Origin: Halobacillus campisalis
GTDB taxonomy: Bacteria > Bacillota > Bacilli > Bacillales > Halobacillaceae
Assembly (NCBI RefSeq): GCF_030345335.1
Contig: NZ_JAPVRC010000004.1
Coordinates: 186,001 to 250,000, forward strand
DNA: 64,000 nucleotides
Direction: 5' to 3'
The notes under the pieces are model-generated. The model was not told the DNA's origin. It saw only the letters and a list, made by a program, of their open reading frames with translations, and did not search any database. This document shows, in pieces, positions 35,483-43,920 of the stretch. A program made the translations under genes and the position numbers. The stretch's first letter is position 1. Each line of letters starts with the position of its first letter.

Positions 35483-35512
35483 AAGCCCGCCAGATAGGCG
35501 GGTTTAATTTTT
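35483..35512 (+). terminator. Terminator after aceA
   Basis: AAGCCCGCC AGATA GGCGGGTTT followed by AATTTTTG. Confidence 0.85.
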
Positions 35513-35594
35513 GTTTGCATGTCCTTTGACACTTTTATCGCGCCTCCACATAAACTGCTGTATTCAACTATTTTTAGGAGAGCAGGGAGTGCCT

Positions 35595-37031
35595 ATGGCA
35601 ATAGTTACAGGTGCGGAGTATGTAGATAGGATAAACAAACTTCAAACGGAGGTTTGGATCGAGGGAGACACTGTTAAGGAAAAAATATCCGATCATCCTG
35701 TTTTTAAAGGAGTAATAAAAAGTCAAGCAGAGTTATATGACATGCAGCACCAGGACCATTTAAAGGAAATTATGTATTACCAGTCAAAAGGAAAAGGTGA
35801 AAAGTTCGGGACTTCGTATTTAATTCCAAAATCGCGGTCTGATCTTGAAAAAAGACGCAAGATGAGTCAGGTATGGGCCAGACATACAGCAGGATTGATG
35901 GGAAGAAGCCCGGACTATATGAATACGGCTTTGGCTGCTTTTGCAAGCTCTGTCCACTTGTTGAAAAATCAACCGAATTGTTTTCCCGAGCATTTAACGG
36001 CTTTTTATGAATACGCGGCTTCGAATGATTTGTCTTTTACCCACACCTTCATCAATCCGCAAAACAACCGTTCTTCTTTGTCCTGCTTTGAAGATGACAC
36101 TACAAACGCTAGGGTCATAAAGAGGACAGAAAAAGGAATTGTCGTTAGAGGAGCGAAATTATTAGCTACGCAGGGCGGAATCACGGATGAAATTATTGTT
36201 TTTTCAGCACCTGGTATCCAGGATGAATCACATGCTTTCGCCTTTTCGATTCCTAGTAACACTAAAGGATTGCGATTCGTATGCAGGAAACCATTGATCG
36301 GCGATGGAACAAATTTCAATTCCCCTCTCAGTTCACGTTTTGAGGAAATGGATTCACTTGTTCTTTTCGATGAGGTACTCGTTCCCTGGGAAAGAGTCTT
36401 TTTCTATAATAATATTCGCATGGCGAATGAGTTTTATAAGAGTGGGAACTTTGTTCCTTTCGCTCTTCATCAAATTGTTTCCAGACAGGTTGTAAAAACA
36501 GAATTTATTTTAGGAATTGCGCAGCTTGTCATTGATACGATTAATATCGGGAATTATCCCCACGTTCAAAATAAAGTTACAGAAATTATAAAGGGATTAG
36601 AATCTTCAAAAGCTTTATTATTGGCATCTGAAGTTCAATCACTTAAAGATAAAAATGGCGTGATGCTTCCTGACCGAACTCCATTGTACGTTGCTGTTAA
36701 TCAGTTTCAGGGAAATTATCCGCGATTTACGGAAATTCTTCAATTATTAGGGGCAAGCGGAATGATTAACCTTCCTCAGGAAAAACAATTTGATTCAGCG
36801 ATAGGCGAAAAACTCGATTATTATATGCAAGGGTTTGAGGTGAATGGGAAGGAGAGAGTCCAGCTCTTTAGCCTGGCATTTGACCTTTGTATGAGTTCTT
36901 TCGGATCAAGACAGACATTATATGAGCGATTCTTTTTTGGGGACCCGGTGAGATTATCGCAAACCATCTATCAAACATATGAAATGGAATGTGCCAAAGA
37001 TTTTGTGAAAAATATAATGAATAAAAAATAA
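35595..37031 (+). CDS. 4-hydroxyphenylacetate 3-monooxygenase-like oxygenase (HpaB family)
   Basis: 478 aa from the ATG at 35595 (AGGAGAG/GGGAG sites; the frame is open upstream but reads as unrelated leader). Family features: YDMQHQDHLKEIMYY, ARHTAGLMGRSPDYMNTALAAF (in part), FTHTFINPQNNRS, LATQGGITDEIIVF and FDEVLVPWERVFFYNN. These are reduced-flavin-dependent hydroxylases of phenols (HpaB, YoaI-like). No flavin reductase (HpaC) lies nearby, so a distant partner is needed. Substrate not certain. Confidence 0.85.
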   Translation: MAIVTGAEYVDRINKLQTEVWIEGDTVKEKISDHPVFKGVIKSQAELYDMQHQDHLKEIMYYQSKGKGEKFGTSYLIPKSRSDLEKRRKMSQVWARHTAGLMGRSPDYMNTALAAFASSVHLLKNQPNCFPEHLTAFYEYAASNDLSFTHTFINPQNNRSSLSCFEDDTTNARVIKRTEKGIVVRGAKLLATQGGITDEIIVFSAPGIQDESHAFAFSIPSNTKGLRFVCRKPLIGDGTNFNSPLSSRFEEMDSLVLFDEVLVPWERVFFYNNIRMANEFYKSGNFVPFALHQIVSRQVVKTEFILGIAQLVIDTINIGNYPHVQNKVTEIIKGLESSKALLLASEVQSLKDKNGVMLPDRTPLYVAVNQFQGNYPRFTEILQLLGASGMINLPQEKQFDSAIGEKLDYYMQGFEVNGKERVQLFSLAFDLCMSSFGSRQTLYERFFFGDPVRLSQTIYQTYEMECAKDFVKNIMNKK

Positions 37032-37054
37032 GCTGACACTTAAGTCAGCTTATT
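37027..37054. terminator. Bidirectional terminator, hpaB-like / sspL
   Basis: Perfect 11-bp arms AATAAGCTGAC / GTCAGCTTATT around ACTTAA; convergent genes end on both sides. Confidence 0.8.
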
Positions 37055-37187
37055 ATTTTCTATTTGATTTCTTGGCTTTTTGTTCTAATTGTGAATGGGG
37101 TTGTTGATCTGCAATATCTTCAGTCAGTCCTTGAGGGCTTACAGTCTTTGGATTTTTGCTTTTATCTGCATTACTCTTCTTGCTCAT
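37053..37187 (-). CDS. sspL: Small acid-soluble spore protein SspL-like
   Basis: 44 aa, SD AAGGTGG. The part TVSPQGLTEDIA and the end SQLEQKAKKSNRK resemble B. subtilis SspL (about 42 aa, from memory VTPQG... and ELEERAKKSNTK). It is a minor SASP expected only in the forespore under sigma-G. A short gene-free stretch, 37188-37404, lies upstream; it has a 26-34-codon minus-strand frame without convincing support. Confidence 0.7.
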   Translation of the reverse strand: MSKKSNADKSKNPKTVSPQGLTEDIADQQPHSQLEQKAKKSNRK

Positions 37188-37404
37188 CGTATCACCACCT
37201 TCTTCGCTGTTCTTTCTTTCGACAGCTTGACGCTGCTTTTAGTGATGAGAAATTTCTTTCAGCATTCGTTCATTAAGAGATTGGAGTGGCTTCATGAATT
37301 TTTCTTCTCCATCCTCCATGTATTGAATGACTGTAGTTTCCACTTAAATATAGATGTTTATTCATAAGATAAATGCAAATAAATAGATAGAGGAGGGTTC
37401 AATC

Positions 37405-37620
37405 ATGAAGAAGGAAAAAGGAAAGACAATTGGTGATCGCAAGTATGACGTTCAGGATTACGAGAGGAAAGACTCCGTGTCCCAGGGGCTGGCTGTAACT
37501 CATGAACAAGTAACGGACACATTAACAGAAGGCACATATGATGCAAAGGTAGACAAGGTAGATGAAGACGGTAACTTGAAAAGTCATGAAGTAGAAAACC
37601 TTTCATCTCGAAAAAAGTAA
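37405..37620 (+). CDS. YozQ-like (DUF4025) protein, 71 aa
   Basis: SD AGAGGAGGG. The middle, DYERKDSVSQGLAVTHEQVT and then TLTEGTYDAKVDKVDEDG, follows the DUF4025 (YozQ) pattern as I recall it. Hydrophilic, cytoplasmic; function unknown, often in spore formers. A terminator follows. Confidence 0.65.
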   Translation: MKKEKGKTIGDRKYDVQDYERKDSVSQGLAVTHEQVTDTLTEGTYDAKVDKVDEDGNLKSHEVENLSSRKK

Positions 37621-37627
37621 AAAAAGA

Positions 37628-37657
37628 ACCCCGCGCTTAAAGAGCGATGGGGTTTTT
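37628..37657. terminator. Bidirectional hairpin after the YozQ-like gene
   Basis: ACCCCGCGCT..AGAGCG.TGGGGT imperfect stem with A and T tracts on either side; convergent genes meet here. Confidence 0.7.
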
Positions 37658-38029
37658 GCTTTTTGTAAAAGAATCGATCAAGTGATTCACTTTATTCAAT
37701 TTGTCGGCAAATAATTCAAATTGTTCTTTGGCATTATCATCGAGTGATTGGTTAATTTTATATTGAAGGTAATTCCTTTCTAACACTAAATCATCATAGG
37801 TAGTAATGAAGCCCTTACGATAATATTCATCGAGAGTATCCGACGATAAATGAAACGCGCAACGGTCATTTGCTAAAGGAATATACCACCCCATTGGGTC
37901 AATGTAATGTGGAGGATCTGTTAAATTGATTTTTTCAAATTTATGAAAATGAATAGTTTTCTTAAGTTCTTCATAGGCCGCATTTTGAACATGACTAAAA
38001 GGTTGAGTAACGATTAAAGGTTGATTCAT
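37637..38029 (-). CDS. Fur-regulated protein of unknown function, 130 aa
   Basis: ATG at 38029 lies 6 nt after AGAGGTG; a GTG three codons upstream is the alternative. The N-terminal two thirds show YIDPMGWYIPLANDRCAFHL. The last third (about 90-125, NYLQYKINQSLDDNAKEQF and onward) resembles the short IDEAL helical motif of Bacillus proteins, a guess from memory. One Cys, no membrane span. Its promoter has a perfect Fur box, so it should be made when iron is low. It could be an iron-sparing or regulatory protein; no function is claimed. Confidence 0.75.
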   Translation of the reverse strand: MNQPLIVTQPFSHVQNAAYEELKKTIHFHKFEKINLTDPPHYIDPMGWYIPLANDRCAFHLSSDTLDEYYRKGFITTYDDLVLERNYLQYKINQSLDDNAKEQFELFADKLNKVNHLIDSFTKSKNPIAL

Positions 38030-38060
38030 TAAATTCACCTCTCTTGCTATGGTTACATAT

Positions 38061-38090
38061 ATTTTAATTGATAATGATTATCATTGTCAA
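38061..38090 (-). promoter_or_regulatory. Fur-box promoter
   Basis: On the minus strand: -35 TTGACA (38090-38085), 18-bp spacer, -10 TAAAAT (38066-38061). TGATAATGATTATCA (38069-38083) is a perfect 7-1-7 Fur box occupying the spacer, an arrangement that would give tight iron repression. Confidence 0.88.
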
Positions 38091-38163
38091 GTGATTCCTC
38101 TATACTAAAAATGAGCATGTCATGCTAATATACGATAAAGAAGACGAAAAAGGAGGAGTTCTT

Positions 38164-38856
38164 TTGAACAGGCCTGCCATTCTAGTAGTTGAAGACGAAA
38201 TGAAAATAGCCCGTGTTCTGGAATTAGAGTTGGAATTTGAAGGATATTCCGTAACGAAAGCTTTTGACGGAAGAGAGGCTCTGCAATTATATCGTGACAA
38301 TGAATGGGATTTGCTGCTATTAGATGTCATGCTCCCTGGGATCAGCGGGATTGAATTGTTAAGAAGAATCAGATCAAACGATGATCGGATTCCTATCCTT
38401 TTACTCACGGCTAAAGATTCGGTGGAAGATAAAGTGTCCGGGCTGGATTTAGGAGCGAATGACTATATTACAAAGCCATTTCAAATTGAAGAGTTATTAG
38501 CCAGAATCAGAGCAGCTTTACGACAGAGTCCCGAGAATGATAAAGGTGAAAAAAAATGGCTTCAAGCTGCTAATTTAAAATTGAATGAAAGTACGCACGA
38601 GGCTTATCGTGACGGTAACCTCATTGATTTGACCCCGAGAGAATTCAATTTACTTGCATACTTGATGAAAAATCAGCGGCAGGTTCTAAACAGAGAGCAA
38701 ATTCTGGATGCCGTGTGGGGGTACGATTACTACGGAGACACGAAGGTTGTCGACGTATATATTCGGTACCTTCGCAATAAAATGGACAAACCTTATGAGC
38801 CGTTACTTATTCATACGGTAAGAGGTGTCGGTTACATTCTGAAGGATCCACGATGA
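38164..38856 (+). CDS. OmpR-family response regulator (YkoG-like)
   Basis: About 230 aa from a TTG at 38164, preceded by AAAGGAGGAG. Receiver domain (1-115): acidic pocket VVEDE, phospho-Asp in LLLLDVMLPGISG, Lys in YITKPFQIEELLARI. Winged-helix DNA-binding domain at about 135-228 with LTPREFNLLAYLMKN and VDVYIRYLRNKMD. The sensor kinase overlaps by 4 nt. Together with two PepSY genes downstream, this resembles the ykoGH-ykoI-ykoJ group of B. subtilis (from memory). Confidence 0.92.
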   Translation: MNRPAILVVEDEMKIARVLELELEFEGYSVTKAFDGREALQLYRDNEWDLLLLDVMLPGISGIELLRRIRSNDDRIPILLLTAKDSVEDKVSGLDLGANDYITKPFQIEELLARIRAALRQSPENDKGEKKWLQAANLKLNESTHEAYRDGNLIDLTPREFNLLAYLMKNQRQVLNREQILDAVWGYDYYGDTKVVDVYIRYLRNKMDKPYEPLLIHTVRGVGYILKDPR

Positions 38857-40205
38857 AATTACAAAACCGAATCCACTTATTCACGACTGCCTTGTTTTTT
38901 GTCTTATTGATTTTGATCAATATGGCCATCTACTTTTCATTCAGCCGTATACTGATATCAAGTGAATTGGAAGATACGGAGGAAGAAGCGGAAAGAATCA
39001 TAGAAGAAATAAACCGGGGAACGAACGATGTACCTCTTACTGATTTTCTAAGGGCTTATGTACCTGTCAACGGAATGGTGCAAGTCATAAACGAAGAGGG
39101 AGGAGTAGAAGCAGGTATTGCTGCGACTGGGAAGCAAAGGCTTCAGGAACTCCCGGAAAATTATTTCTCCGGCGAAATTACTGAGGTACTTGAATACAAT
39201 GAAAACCAGCATACCTTTGTATCGACTCCCATCATTCAGGAGGACGGAGGAGTAGCTGCCCTGCAAGTGACTGAGGAAATTGCTTCTACTCAGGAGAATC
39301 TTCAAACGCTTAAATTTGTACTGATTGCTGCGACTATTATAGGAATGATACCTCTCTTTTTATCTTCAAGGTTACTGAGTAATTTAATCATTCGGCCGAT
39401 AACATCGATGACCCGAACCATGCAGGAAATCAGAAAGAGCGGGAATTTTAAAAGGATCGACTTATCGAACAAATCCAGAGACGAACTTCATACAATGGGT
39501 CAATCATTCAACGACATGATTGAATTACTTGAGGAAAATTACAAAAAACAAGAACGATTTGTTTCTAATGCTTCCCATGAATTAAAGACGCCGTTAACAG
39601 TAGTGGAATCGTATTCGAGTCTGCTAAAGAGAAGAGGGTTATCTGACCCGGACATTTTTCAAGAATCCGTAGAAGCCATCAACTCAGAAGCTGAAAGGAT
39701 GAAAGAATTAACTGAACAACTCTTGATGCTTGCTAAAAAAGATGCACAATGGAACGTAAACATGGAAAAGGTCTCTTTGAACCAACTGGTGAAAACCAGT
39801 GTGCAGGCATTTGTTAATGCTTATGACCGTAATGTAGATATTCAAGCTGATCAGGAAGTAAATGTAACGACCGATGAACAGAAATTAAAGCAACTGTTAT
39901 ATATATTCATGGACAATGCTAAGAAATACAGTGAGGATAAGATAACCGTGAGAATCACTGCTATGGATTCTTTTGGAGTATTAGAAATCATCGATTACGG
40001 AATAGGCATTTCTAAAGAAGATCTGGAGAGAGTGTTTGATCGGTTCTACCGTGTAGATGAAGCAAGGAATCGTAAGAGTGGAGGTTTTGGGCTGGGACTT
40101 TCTTTAGCAAAAGAATTGGAACAAGCTTTAAAAGCTGAGGTCTTTTTATCGAGTGAGCTTGGTTCGGGTACAAAAGCCATGATAAAGGTTCCTCTTTCTC
40201 ATTAA
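38853..40205 (+). CDS. Sensor histidine kinase (YkoH-like)
   Basis: 450 aa. Two membrane spans (about 8-28 and 153-173) enclose a roughly 125-residue acidic extracytoplasmic sensor region. Then HAMP (about 175-230), HisKA with phospho-His in SNASHELKTPLTVVESYSSL, and HATPase with N box FMDNAKKYS, G1 DYGIGISKED, F box RFYR and G2 GGFGLGLSLAKELE. It should phosphorylate the overlapping response regulator gene's product; the signal is unknown. Confidence 0.93.
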   Translation: MKLQNRIHLFTTALFFVLLILINMAIYFSFSRILISSELEDTEEEAERIIEEINRGTNDVPLTDFLRAYVPVNGMVQVINEEGGVEAGIAATGKQRLQELPENYFSGEITEVLEYNENQHTFVSTPIIQEDGGVAALQVTEEIASTQENLQTLKFVLIAATIIGMIPLFLSSRLLSNLIIRPITSMTRTMQEIRKSGNFKRIDLSNKSRDELHTMGQSFNDMIELLEENYKKQERFVSNASHELKTPLTVVESYSSLLKRRGLSDPDIFQESVEAINSEAERMKELTEQLLMLAKKDAQWNVNMEKVSLNQLVKTSVQAFVNAYDRNVDIQADQEVNVTTDEQKLKQLLYIFMDNAKKYSEDKITVRITAMDSFGVLEIIDYGIGISKEDLERVFDRFYRVDEARNRKSGGFGLGLSLAKELEQALKAEVFLSSELGSGTKAMIKVPLSH

Positions 40206-40229
40206 TTTCTCATTATTCTCCTATATAAT
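40197..40229 (+). promoter_or_regulatory. Response-regulator-type promoter of the first PepSY gene
   Basis: TCTCAT at 40197-40202 and 40208-40213, spaced 11 bp, then exactly 10 bp to the -10 TATAAT (40224-40229). The -35 is poor, as in activator-dependent promoters. The same TCTCAT-N10-TATAgT arrangement recurs at 41415-41436. It overlaps the end of the kinase gene. Confidence 0.65.
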
Positions 40230-40252
40230 GATGTTAAGGAAAGGGGGGATTC

Positions 40253-40954
40253 ATGTTGCGAACGACCTCAGGAAGAGTAACGATTGTATTTGTATCACTT
40301 CTTTTACTTACTGTACTCATATGGCAAATTGTATCTAGTGTCACAGCAGCAGACCCTCTAAGTGAAAAAGAAGCTATCGAACACGTGGAAATTCAATATA
40401 AAGGGAATGTAGTTGAAAAGCAATTAGATGGTGATGATTCCATTTTGACACTGGAAACAGAAACAGGAAGGTATGAAATTGTCTTTGACCTGGAACGTGC
40501 AGAAGTGAAAAATGTACAACAAATTCAAGTGAATGAAAAAGAAGGGCAATCATCGAAAGAAGAAGAAATCAAAAAAATAGCAAATGAGCGATATAATGGT
40601 GAAATTACCTCTTTCACTTCTCAAGAAAATGATGAAGCCATATCTTATGAGGTCATCATTGAGGAGAAAGAGATCAGTTATTTCATTACTCTAGATGAAG
40701 AGGGAAATATTTTGAGCACTGAAGAGAAATTAAAAGTAACCCAGGGCCCTAATACTCGAATTTCCAAAGAAGAAGCAAGCGAAATTGCAGCAGAAGAAGT
40801 CGAAGGGACAGTAGATGATGTAGATTTCGAGGAAGCTGTAGATGGAAAACCTCCATATTTTCTCATAGAGGTTGAACGAGGAGATGATTTGGAGGCCGAA
40901 GTACAGGTCCATGCCATCTCCGGCGAGGTATTGTCCGTTAGCTGGGAAGATTGA
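40253..40954 (+). CDS. Membrane-anchored PepSY-domain protein
   Basis: 233 aa, SD AAAGGGGGG. Residues about 10-30 are a signal anchor (VTIVFVSLLLLTVLIWQIV). Three PepSY-like repeats follow outside the membrane (about 36-95, 98-155, 160-233), each starting with a helix such as LSEKEAIEHV or ISKEEASEIAAEE and ending in a strand hairpin. The surface is very acidic. PepSY modules are thought to inhibit or modulate peptidases or act as sensors at the envelope. The gene is 47 bp after the kinase. Confidence 0.82.
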   Translation: MLRTTSGRVTIVFVSLLLLTVLIWQIVSSVTAADPLSEKEAIEHVEIQYKGNVVEKQLDGDDSILTLETETGRYEIVFDLERAEVKNVQQIQVNEKEGQSSKEEEIKKIANERYNGEITSFTSQENDEAISYEVIIEEKEISYFITLDEEGNILSTEEKLKVTQGPNTRISKEEASEIAAEEVEGTVDDVDFEEAVDGKPPYFLIEVERGDDLEAEVQVHAISGEVLSVSWED

Positions 40955-41091
40955 TTACCTATTATTTCCTCTTCATTTAAATGTACACTCACTGTGCGTT
41001 TGAATGGAGGGGTTATTTTTTTGAGATGGAGAAAGGCATATTTAAAACCTATCTTCACATGCTAGTTATGAAAAAGGAAGGAGGTAATTTA

Positions 41092-41244
41092 ATGCCAATG
41101 CGGCCCAAAGGACCTAAGCAGCAAGAAGAACCGAATCTGCCAAAAAGCCCGTCCCAACCATACGGCGAGCCAATGAAAGGAAATCATAAATCGAAGCAAG
41201 CGAACCATAGTCGCCAAAACAGCAAGTCATCTCACGATTTATAA
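41092..41244 (+). CDS. sspP: Small acid-soluble spore protein SspP-like
   Basis: 50 aa, SD GAAGGAGGT. Proline-rich start (MPMRPKGPKQQEEPNLPKSP) and end KQANHSRQNSKSSHDL. The end resembles the NHTRQ...SHDM end of B. subtilis SspP, recalled from memory. Expected in the forespore. Terminator follows. Confidence 0.6.
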   Translation: MPMRPKGPKQQEEPNLPKSPSQPYGEPMKGNHKSKQANHSRQNSKSSHDL

Positions 41245-41251
41245 TAGATGG

Positions 41252-41291
41252 AACAACCATGGTGATTTTCATCATGGTTGTTTTTTTTTTT
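41252..41291 (+). terminator. Terminator after the SspP-like gene
   Basis: AACAACCATG.TGA / TCA.CATGGTTGTT stem followed by at least ten T. Confidence 0.9.
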
Positions 41292-41381
41292 GCGATTTAT
41301 TTAGTAGCTGGGCGTAAGTCACTACTTAACCGACAAAATTACAAATTAATACACACCATATAAAAGAACAATTTAGCCTAT

Positions 41382-41436
41382 TCTCATCAAACTCTCATTT
41401 TACTCTAGGGAAGTTCTCATATTCAGTGGTTATAGT
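41382..41436 (+). promoter_or_regulatory. Response-regulator-type promoter of the second PepSY gene
   Basis: TCTCAT at 41382, 41393 and 41415 (steps of 11 and 22 bp, so all on one face of the helix; a decayed TCTAGG fills 41405). The last is 10 bp from the -10 TATAGT (41431-41436), the same spacing as at the first PepSY promoter. It is the likely target of the YkoG-like regulator (inference). Confidence 0.65.
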
Positions 41437-41466
41437 GTAATTAACAACAACAAGGAGGAGATAGCA

Positions 41467-42006
41467 TTGAAAAAGAAATTAGTAACCGGTGGTATTGTAG
41501 GAATGGTTTTATTAGGAGGAGCAATGAGTGCTGGAGCCTTAACGAATAACACAGAAACTCCTGAAGTAACAACGAATTCTACAGCTTCAAATGAACAAAA
41601 AAGTTCTAAAGAAGCAGAAGAGGCGGCAAAAGAAGAAATATCTGGAGAAGTTACAAAAATTGAAAAAGATGAAGATGATGGACGAGTTTATTATGAGGTA
41701 GACATTCTGGATGAAGATGGGAAGAATATTGAAGTTGAAGTTGATGCCAATACTGCAGAGATATTGAAAGTCGATCGGGATGATGATGATCGTGATGAGC
41801 AATCGAAGAATTACAATGTAACGATCGACCGTGAAGAGGCTGTGTCTATTGCAGAAAACGAAGCTGAGGGGAACCTGAAGGAAGTCAAGTTGGATGATGG
41901 TCACTATGAGCTTGAATTCAGAGATGGAAACATTGAATATGAAATAAAAGTAAATGGAGAAAACGGCGAAATCATTGATTTTGAGAAGGACCGGGATGAA
42001 GATTAA
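41467..42006 (+). CDS. Secreted/anchored PepSY-domain protein
   Basis: 179 aa from a TTG at 41467 (SD AAGGAGGAG). N-terminal signal sequence KKKLVTGGIVGMVLLGGAMS with likely cleavage near residue 24 (SAGALTNN). Two PepSY repeats: about 50-105 (AAKEEISGEVTKIEKDEDDG) and 115-178 (DREEAVSIAENEAEGNLKEV). Very acidic with Asp runs, perhaps cation binding. It shares a promoter design with the first PepSY gene, so both are likely outputs of the two-component system. Confidence 0.82.
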   Translation: MKKKLVTGGIVGMVLLGGAMSAGALTNNTETPEVTTNSTASNEQKSSKEAEEAAKEEISGEVTKIEKDEDDGRVYYEVDILDEDGKNIEVEVDANTAEILKVDRDDDDRDEQSKNYNVTIDREEAVSIAENEAEGNLKEVKLDDGHYELEFRDGNIEYEIKVNGENGEIIDFEKDRDED

Positions 42007-42036
42007 AGGAGCTGCCTTTTGGCAGTTCTTTTTTTG
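42006..42036 (+). terminator. Terminator after the second PepSY gene
   Basis: GGAGCTGCC TTTT GGCAGTTCT stem (one G-T pair) followed by seven T. Confidence 0.85.
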
Positions 42037-42112
42037 AAGTCGAAAGTTTTAGGAAATTTGATAATATTTGGTATAATAATTATATATTAGGTTAAGGACA
42101 GAGGGGATGACC

Positions 42113-42718
42113 ATGAATACTAAAACAATAAAAGAATTGGTTGAAGAAACCCTTTTTATTCATCAAAAAGTAGACACAGTACCTAATGAATTCACCTTGA
42201 TTGGCCAAGGTAGAAGTGCTGCAGTATTTAGAATGGAAGGCTCACCAGATTATGCTGTGAAAGTTTTTTATCCTGAATTTAAACAGTTAGCTCACCAAGA
42301 AGCGGCTGTATATGAAAGACTGTCCCACAATAAGTATTATCCTGAACTTGTAGAAGTCGGAGAAGGATATTTGGTACTTGAATATTTAAATGGTATGACA
42401 TTCTACGAGTGCCTTGTAGCTGGTATCCCTATTACCCCGCTCATGGTAGCTATGGTAGATGATGCTTTAGGTTACGCGAGATCACAAGGCTTGAACCCAT
42501 CTGATATTCATTTAAAAAACATCATGCTTACAAATAACAATCAGATCAAAGTTATTGATGTCGTCAGATTCACCCAGGATAAAGATTGTCCACACTGGTC
42601 AGATTTAAAAAAAGCCTATTTTACGTATTACCAGAAAAAATATTTCCCTAAAAGATTCGCTCCTATCTTCCTAGAATTAATTATACGGCTATACCGAAAG
42701 CGTTTATTACCTATTTAA
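42113..42718 (+). CDS. Rio/ABC1-like small protein kinase (YrzF-like)
   Basis: 201 aa. Eukaryotic-like kinase elements in compact form: glycine loop LIGQGRSAAVFR, Lys in YAVKVFYPE, hinge LVLEYLNGMT, catalytic-loop-like PSDIHLKNIMLTN (an S-D-I-H version of HxDxxxxN), and metal-binding IKVIDVVRF (DVV in place of DFG). The basic C-terminal tail RLYRKRLLPI follows. Similar to YrzF of B. subtilis; substrate unknown. The ATG at 42113 suits the GAGGGG site better than that at 42107. Confidence 0.78.
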   Translation: MNTKTIKELVEETLFIHQKVDTVPNEFTLIGQGRSAAVFRMEGSPDYAVKVFYPEFKQLAHQEAAVYERLSHNKYYPELVEVGEGYLVLEYLNGMTFYECLVAGIPITPLMVAMVDDALGYARSQGLNPSDIHLKNIMLTNNNQIKVIDVVRFTQDKDCPHWSDLKKAYFTYYQKKYFPKRFAPIFLELIIRLYRKRLLPI

Positions 42719-42793
42719 AATATCCCTACGTTTCAACCTTCATTTTCATGGGAACAGTCCTGTAATGAAGATAAGAAAGGCGGGAATTTAATC

Positions 42794-43033
42794 ATGTCAC
42801 AATATCGTTTAAGCAATATTGAGGTAGGAAAAAATTATCTTGCAAAAGAATTAGACAGTTTTGTAAGTACAACAGATGTAGTTGTTTTATCGAACAATGA
42901 GTCTCAATTATTCACAGATCCTGAACGCCAATATAAAGTCACAGGTGCTTTTGACGGATTTTTTGAACATTCTTCAAACGATGGAGAGAAATACTTCCGA
43001 GAGAAGAAAGCGTACATTGTGGAAAAAGTGTAA
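42794..43033 (+). CDS. Hypothetical protein, 79 aa
   Basis: SD AAAGGCGGG. No family recognised. The middle, VVVLSNNESQLFTDPERQYK, followed by VTGAFDGFFEH, suggests a small beta-rich domain; no cysteine or membrane span. A strong terminator follows. Single-gene unit. Confidence 0.6.
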   Translation: MSQYRLSNIEVGKNYLAKELDSFVSTTDVVVLSNNESQLFTDPERQYKVTGAFDGFFEHSSNDGEKYFREKKAYIVEKV

Positions 43034-43041
43034 ATGGGAAG

Positions 43042-43084
43042 GAGACCTTTTTTAGTTCAAACTAAAAGAGGTCTCCTTTTTTTT
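43042..43084. terminator. Bidirectional terminator
   Basis: AAGGAGACC / GGTCTCCTT arms with an inner TTTTTTAGTT/AACTAAAAGA pairing, T-rich on both strands; the convergent TrmB gene ends here. Confidence 0.85.
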
Positions 43085-43841
43085 AATATCTTAACTTCAT
43101 AAGAATATCTTTAATCTCTTCGTCCTGCATCAGAACAGCATCATACTTCTTTGTGATTTCTGTCAATGCTACATCATGGTAGAAAAACTCAATGAAAAAC
43201 TTGACTAGAGGGCTTGATGCAGTAGTTATTCCCTGCCAGCTCCCCTGTTCTACTCCTGCAAATACAATGTCTTTATGATCTATGATCAACAACCTGTGCT
43301 GCTCCAATGCTTCATGCTTTTCATCAGGCAGTAATATGTGGAGAGGGTGTAACTTCGTCTTCAGACTCCCCACAGATAATACCTCAACCTCCAGTCCTTC
43401 GCTTTTTTTCTTTTCTAAAAGAGGGAGATAATCTTCTATGTCTTTATTCCACCCTGTTAGGTAAATCGTTTTCTGAGCTTCTGTAATCTTCTCTTTCAGA
43501 AGGGCGTCGATACTGTTCCCATCCTGTAATGACCATACCCTGTCGTCCGTGGGTTTTAGAGTATATTCTCTTTCTTTTAAATCTCTTATGTTTTCGTTGA
43601 AATCTTTCGTAAGTTTCTCAATCGTCGTGTCCAGAGGAAGAGCGTGATACAATTTTTTTCTTTCATGAAATGAAATTAGTAATAACCCTTTATCGGCGAG
43701 CCGGTTCAGGACTTCATAAACTTTAGATTTAGGGACACCTGAATATTTCACGACAGATGTGGCATCTAAAGGGAGAGCACTGCTGGTCAACACTTCAAAG
43801 ACCTGGCTTTCGTATTGGGTAAACCCGAATTTTTGCAGCAT
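43083..43841 (-). CDS. TrmB-family transcriptional regulator
   Basis: 252 aa. N-terminal winged helix: GFTQYESQVFEVLTSSALPL, then SVVKYSGVPKSKVYEVLNRLADKG (in part). A short coiled linker follows, then a sugar-binding-like/PLD-like C-domain with TIYLTGWNKDIEDYLPLL and HRLLIIDHKDIVFAGVEQG. The ATG at 43841 was chosen because it follows GGAAGGAAG and begins at the HTH. It is divergent from the MFS gene with a perfect palindrome between, so it probably controls the transporter. Confidence 0.85.
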   Translation of the reverse strand: MLQKFGFTQYESQVFEVLTSSALPLDATSVVKYSGVPKSKVYEVLNRLADKGLLLISFHERKKLYHALPLDTTIEKLTKDFNENIRDLKEREYTLKPTDDRVWSLQDGNSIDALLKEKITEAQKTIYLTGWNKDIEDYLPLLEKKKSEGLEVEVLSVGSLKTKLHPLHILLPDEKHEALEQHRLLIIDHKDIVFAGVEQGSWQGITTASSPLVKFFIEFFYHDVALTEITKKYDAVLMQDEEIKDILMKLRY

Positions 43842-43920
43842 AAGTTGAACTTCCTTCCGTCTAAACTCTAAGGTAAGAATACATGTTTTTAATTGAACAG
43901 TAAATTGTCTTGTCAAAAGT

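Noticed and set aside
37188..37404. 26-34-codon minus-strand frame upstream of sspL
   Set aside because: Competing overlapping frames, no clear ribosome site for the longer versions and no recognisable product.
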